DNA of 16,713 bases, from assembly GCA_004366195.1 (NCBI GenBank), contig SIRV01000024.1, positions 1-16,713 on the forward strand, in the 5' to 3' direction. The notes under the pieces are model-generated. The model did not search any database. It was not told the DNA's origin and saw only the letters and a list, made by a program, of their open reading frames with translations. Made by a program: the position numbers and the translations under genes. Source of the DNA: Actinomycetota bacterium (GTDB lineage: Bacteria; Actinomycetota; UBA4738; HRBIN12). Of this stretch, positions 15,284-16,713 are shown in pieces. Within the stretch, counting starts at the first letter, position 1. Each line of letters begins with the position of its first letter.

Positions 15284-16122
15284 GTCTCGCCTCCCGTGCC
15301 GAGGCGGGGCAGCCGCCCGCGGCGCACCGCCGCGACGACCGCGAAGTAGCCCGCCGCCACCAGCACGATCGTGCCGCCGGGCGCGGTGTCGAGCATCCGT
15401 GAGAGCGCGAGCCCGAGGACCGCCGCCCCCACGCCGAAGCCGACGCTCCAGCGCATCGTTCCCGCGAAGGACCGGGCGAGCAGCTGCCCGCTCGCCACCG
15501 GCAGGACCATCATCGCCGCCACGAGGAGGACGCCGACCACGCGCATCGCCGCGACCACCGAGACGGCGATGAGCACGGCCAGCGTCGCGTTCAGGGCACC
15601 CACGGGCAGCCCGGCGACCCTGGCCCACTCCTCGTCGGTGACCACGGCGAACAGCGCCCGCCGGAGCACGAGCATCGCCGCGACGATGCCGGCGCCGAGC
15701 CCGCCGATCACGAGCAGCTCGCCGCCGGTGACGGTGAGCGGCTGTCCGAACAGGTACACGAGCACGTTCGAGCCGAGCCCGCCCCCGAGGCCGACCAGGA
15801 CCACGCCCGCCGCGATGCCGGCGTAGAAGAACAGCGCGAGCGCGAGGTCGCCGGAGGCCGCCCGGCGGGCCCGGAGCCACTCGATCCCGAGCGCCCCCGC
15901 CACGGCGAGCGCGAGCGCGCCCCAGACCGGCCAGACGCCCGCGACGAGCCCGGCGCCGACCCCGGCGAACGCGAGGTGGCCGATGCCGTCGCCGATCAGC
16001 GCCATCCGCTTCTGCACCACGAACGTGCCGATCAACGGCGCGAACACCCCCACGATGACGGCGGCGACGAGGGCCCGCTGCATGAACGCGAGCTCGAACG
16101 GGTACGGCAGCGGCCAGGGCAT
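15280..16122 (-). CDS. znuB: Zinc/manganese ABC transporter permease (ZnuB-type)
   Basis: Seen: 280 aa, about eight hydrophobic segments. The family pattern is visible: PFELAFMQRALVAAVIVG at the N-terminus, QKRMALIGDGIGHLAFAGVG (38-57), the conserved loop VVTDEEWARVAGLPVG, and AMRVVGVLLVAAMMVLPVA near the C-terminal third. This is the ABC-3 family of metal permeases. Role: inner-membrane channel of a Zn2+ (possibly Mn2+) importer, working with the ATPase encoded upstream and a binding protein that is not in this window. The ATG at 16122 shares one base with the stop of the ATPase gene (TGATG). The Fur/Zur-type gene follows with a four-base overlap, which favours zinc over manganese. Confidence 0.92.
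   Translation of the reverse strand: MPWPLPYPFELAFMQRALVAAVIVGVFAPLIGTFVVQKRMALIGDGIGHLAFAGVGAGLVAGVWPVWGALALAVAGALGIEWLRARRAASGDLALALFFYAGIAAGVVLVGLGGGLGSNVLVYLFGQPLTVTGGELLVIGGLGAGIVAAMLVLRRALFAVVTDEEWARVAGLPVGALNATLAVLIAVSVVAAMRVVGVLLVAAMMVLPVASGQLLARSFAGTMRWSVGFGVGAAVLGLALSRMLDTAPGGTIVLVAAGYFAVVAAVRRGRLPRLGTGGET
15290..15295 (-). promoter_or_regulatory. Shine-Dalgarno site deciding the start of the Fur/Zur gene
   Basis: The minus strand reads GGGAGG, six bases before GTG 15283 and inside the 3' end of znuB. This supports the GTG start and the GTGA overlap over the longer in-frame extension. Confidence 0.7.
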
Positions 16123-16713
16123 CAGCGCAACCCCTCCAGCCAGAGCGGCAGGTCCTCCGGGTGCATCCCGAGGCTCACGCCCGCGGCCGCGAGCTCCCCC
16201 GGCGGGCCGTCGAACAGCACGCGCCGCATGAGGACCACGACGCGATCGAGATCCGACGCCACGGCGGAAAGCTCGTGCGAGACGAGCAGGACGCCGGCGC
16301 CGTGGTCCTGGATCAGGTGCACGAGCGAGTCCCGGAACCGCCGCTGCGACTCCGCGTCAACCCCCGCGATCGGCTCGTCGAGCAGGAGCAGCTCGGGCTC
16401 GGTCGCGAAGGCCCGAGCGATGAACGCCCGCTGCCGCTGGCCGCCGGAGAGCTCGGCGAGGGGGGCCCGTGCGAGATCGAGGAGCCCGACCGACTCGAGC
16501 GCGTGCCGCACGAAGGCCAGGTCCTCCCGCCCCGGCCGGTGCCACCAGCCGGCGCGGCGCAGCCGGCCGGCGAGCACGATCTCCTCCACCGTCGCCGGCA
16601 CCTCCGAGTCCAGGCTCGGACGCTGCGGCACGTACCCGATCCGCGCCCGGTCCACACGCTCCGGCGGGCCGCCGAGGAGCCGCACACGCCCGGAGGAGGG
16701 CGGGAGCGAGCCG
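16122..16713 (-). CDS. znuC: Zinc/manganese ABC transporter ATP-binding protein (ZnuC-type, 5' end outside window)
   Basis: Seen: 197 codons in one open frame running off the right edge. The first visible residues (GSLPPSSGRVRLLGGPP) are the strand that follows Walker A, so Walker A itself lies outside. Present are the Q-loop (IGYVPQR), the signature LSGGQRQRAFIARAF, Walker B LLLLDEP with catalytic Glu, a D-loop (AGVDAESQ) and the H-loop His (LLVSHE). A GTG at 16685 inside the frame is not the true start, because the family sequence continues upstream of it. Role: cytoplasmic ATPase that powers metal import through the ZnuB permease. The C-terminal tail is short, with no regulatory domain. 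It is the first visible gene of the znu operon. Confidence 0.92.
   Translation of the reverse strand, partial: GSLPPSSGRVRLLGGPPERVDRARIGYVPQRPSLDSEVPATVEEIVLAGRLRRAGWWHRPGREDLAFVRHALESVGLLDLARAPLAELSGGQRQRAFIARAFATEPELLLLDEPIAGVDAESQRRFRDSLVHLIQDHGAGVLLVSHELSAVASDLDRVVVLMRRVLFDGPPGELAAAGVSLGMHPEDLPLWLEGLR

Noticed and set aside
1..16713. Mobile element, CRISPR array, tRNA or rRNA
   Set aside because: No transposase or integrase, no regular spaced repeats, and coding genes fill the window almost completely.

Overview
This is a very GC-rich (roughly 70% or more), gene-dense window with many GTG starts, 1- and 4-base gene overlaps and almost no intergenic DNA. A WS/DGAT-type acyltransferase, the lipoprotein signals and the codon bias point to an actinomycete-like organism (Actinomycetota). 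Another high-GC phylum cannot be excluded, because no rRNA or marker gene is present. I see no mobile element, CRISPR array, tRNA or rRNA, and no gene-free stretch longer than about 70 bases.

Layout. (A) A minus-strand run of eight genes is read from 11679 down to position 1 with gaps of 20 bases or fewer, so it may be one operon. In transcription order it holds three paralogous secreted lipoprotein hydrolases of the alkaline-phosphatase superfamily (10015-11679, 8333-10018, 6645-8336), a giant membrane protein joining a glycosyltransferase-C-like half to an MFS half (3244-6630), an alpha/beta hydrolase (2451-3233), an AlaX alanyl-tRNA editing protein (1731-2438), an EamA transporter (793-1728) and a truncated WS/DGAT acyltransferase (1-772). 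(B) A 71-base divergent promoter region lies at 11680-11750. (C) A plus-strand operon contains a degenerate, catalytically dead paralogue of the three hydrolases (11751-13079), a YraQ/UPF0718 permease (13079-14107) and its TIGR03943 partner (14104-14841). (D) Convergent to it is a minus-strand zinc-uptake operon, znuC (partial)-znuB-Fur/Zur-type regulator (16713-14831).

The most interesting content is the hydrolase cluster. The three enzymes contain all the metal ligands and the Thr nucleophile of PafA-like alkaline phosphatases, but in a rearranged order. The segment that closes the fold in PafA (RSGD...H...VP..YGPG...IAPT...LLGF) lies at the N-terminus, before the segment that normally starts the fold. 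I read this as a circular permutation. A conserved Cys pair sits near the two new ends. The divergent fourth copy keeps the permuted layout and the Cys pair but has lost every catalytic position, and it is translationally coupled to a two-gene permease system.

Working model (inference): the lipoproteins act outside the membrane on a phosphate- or sulfate-ester substrate of the envelope that is made or moved by the GT-C/MFS fusion. The pseudoenzyme would be a binding, scaffold or regulatory partner tied to the neighbouring permease. Zn-uptake genes next door may be relevant because enzymes of this superfamily usually bind two metal ions, often zinc.
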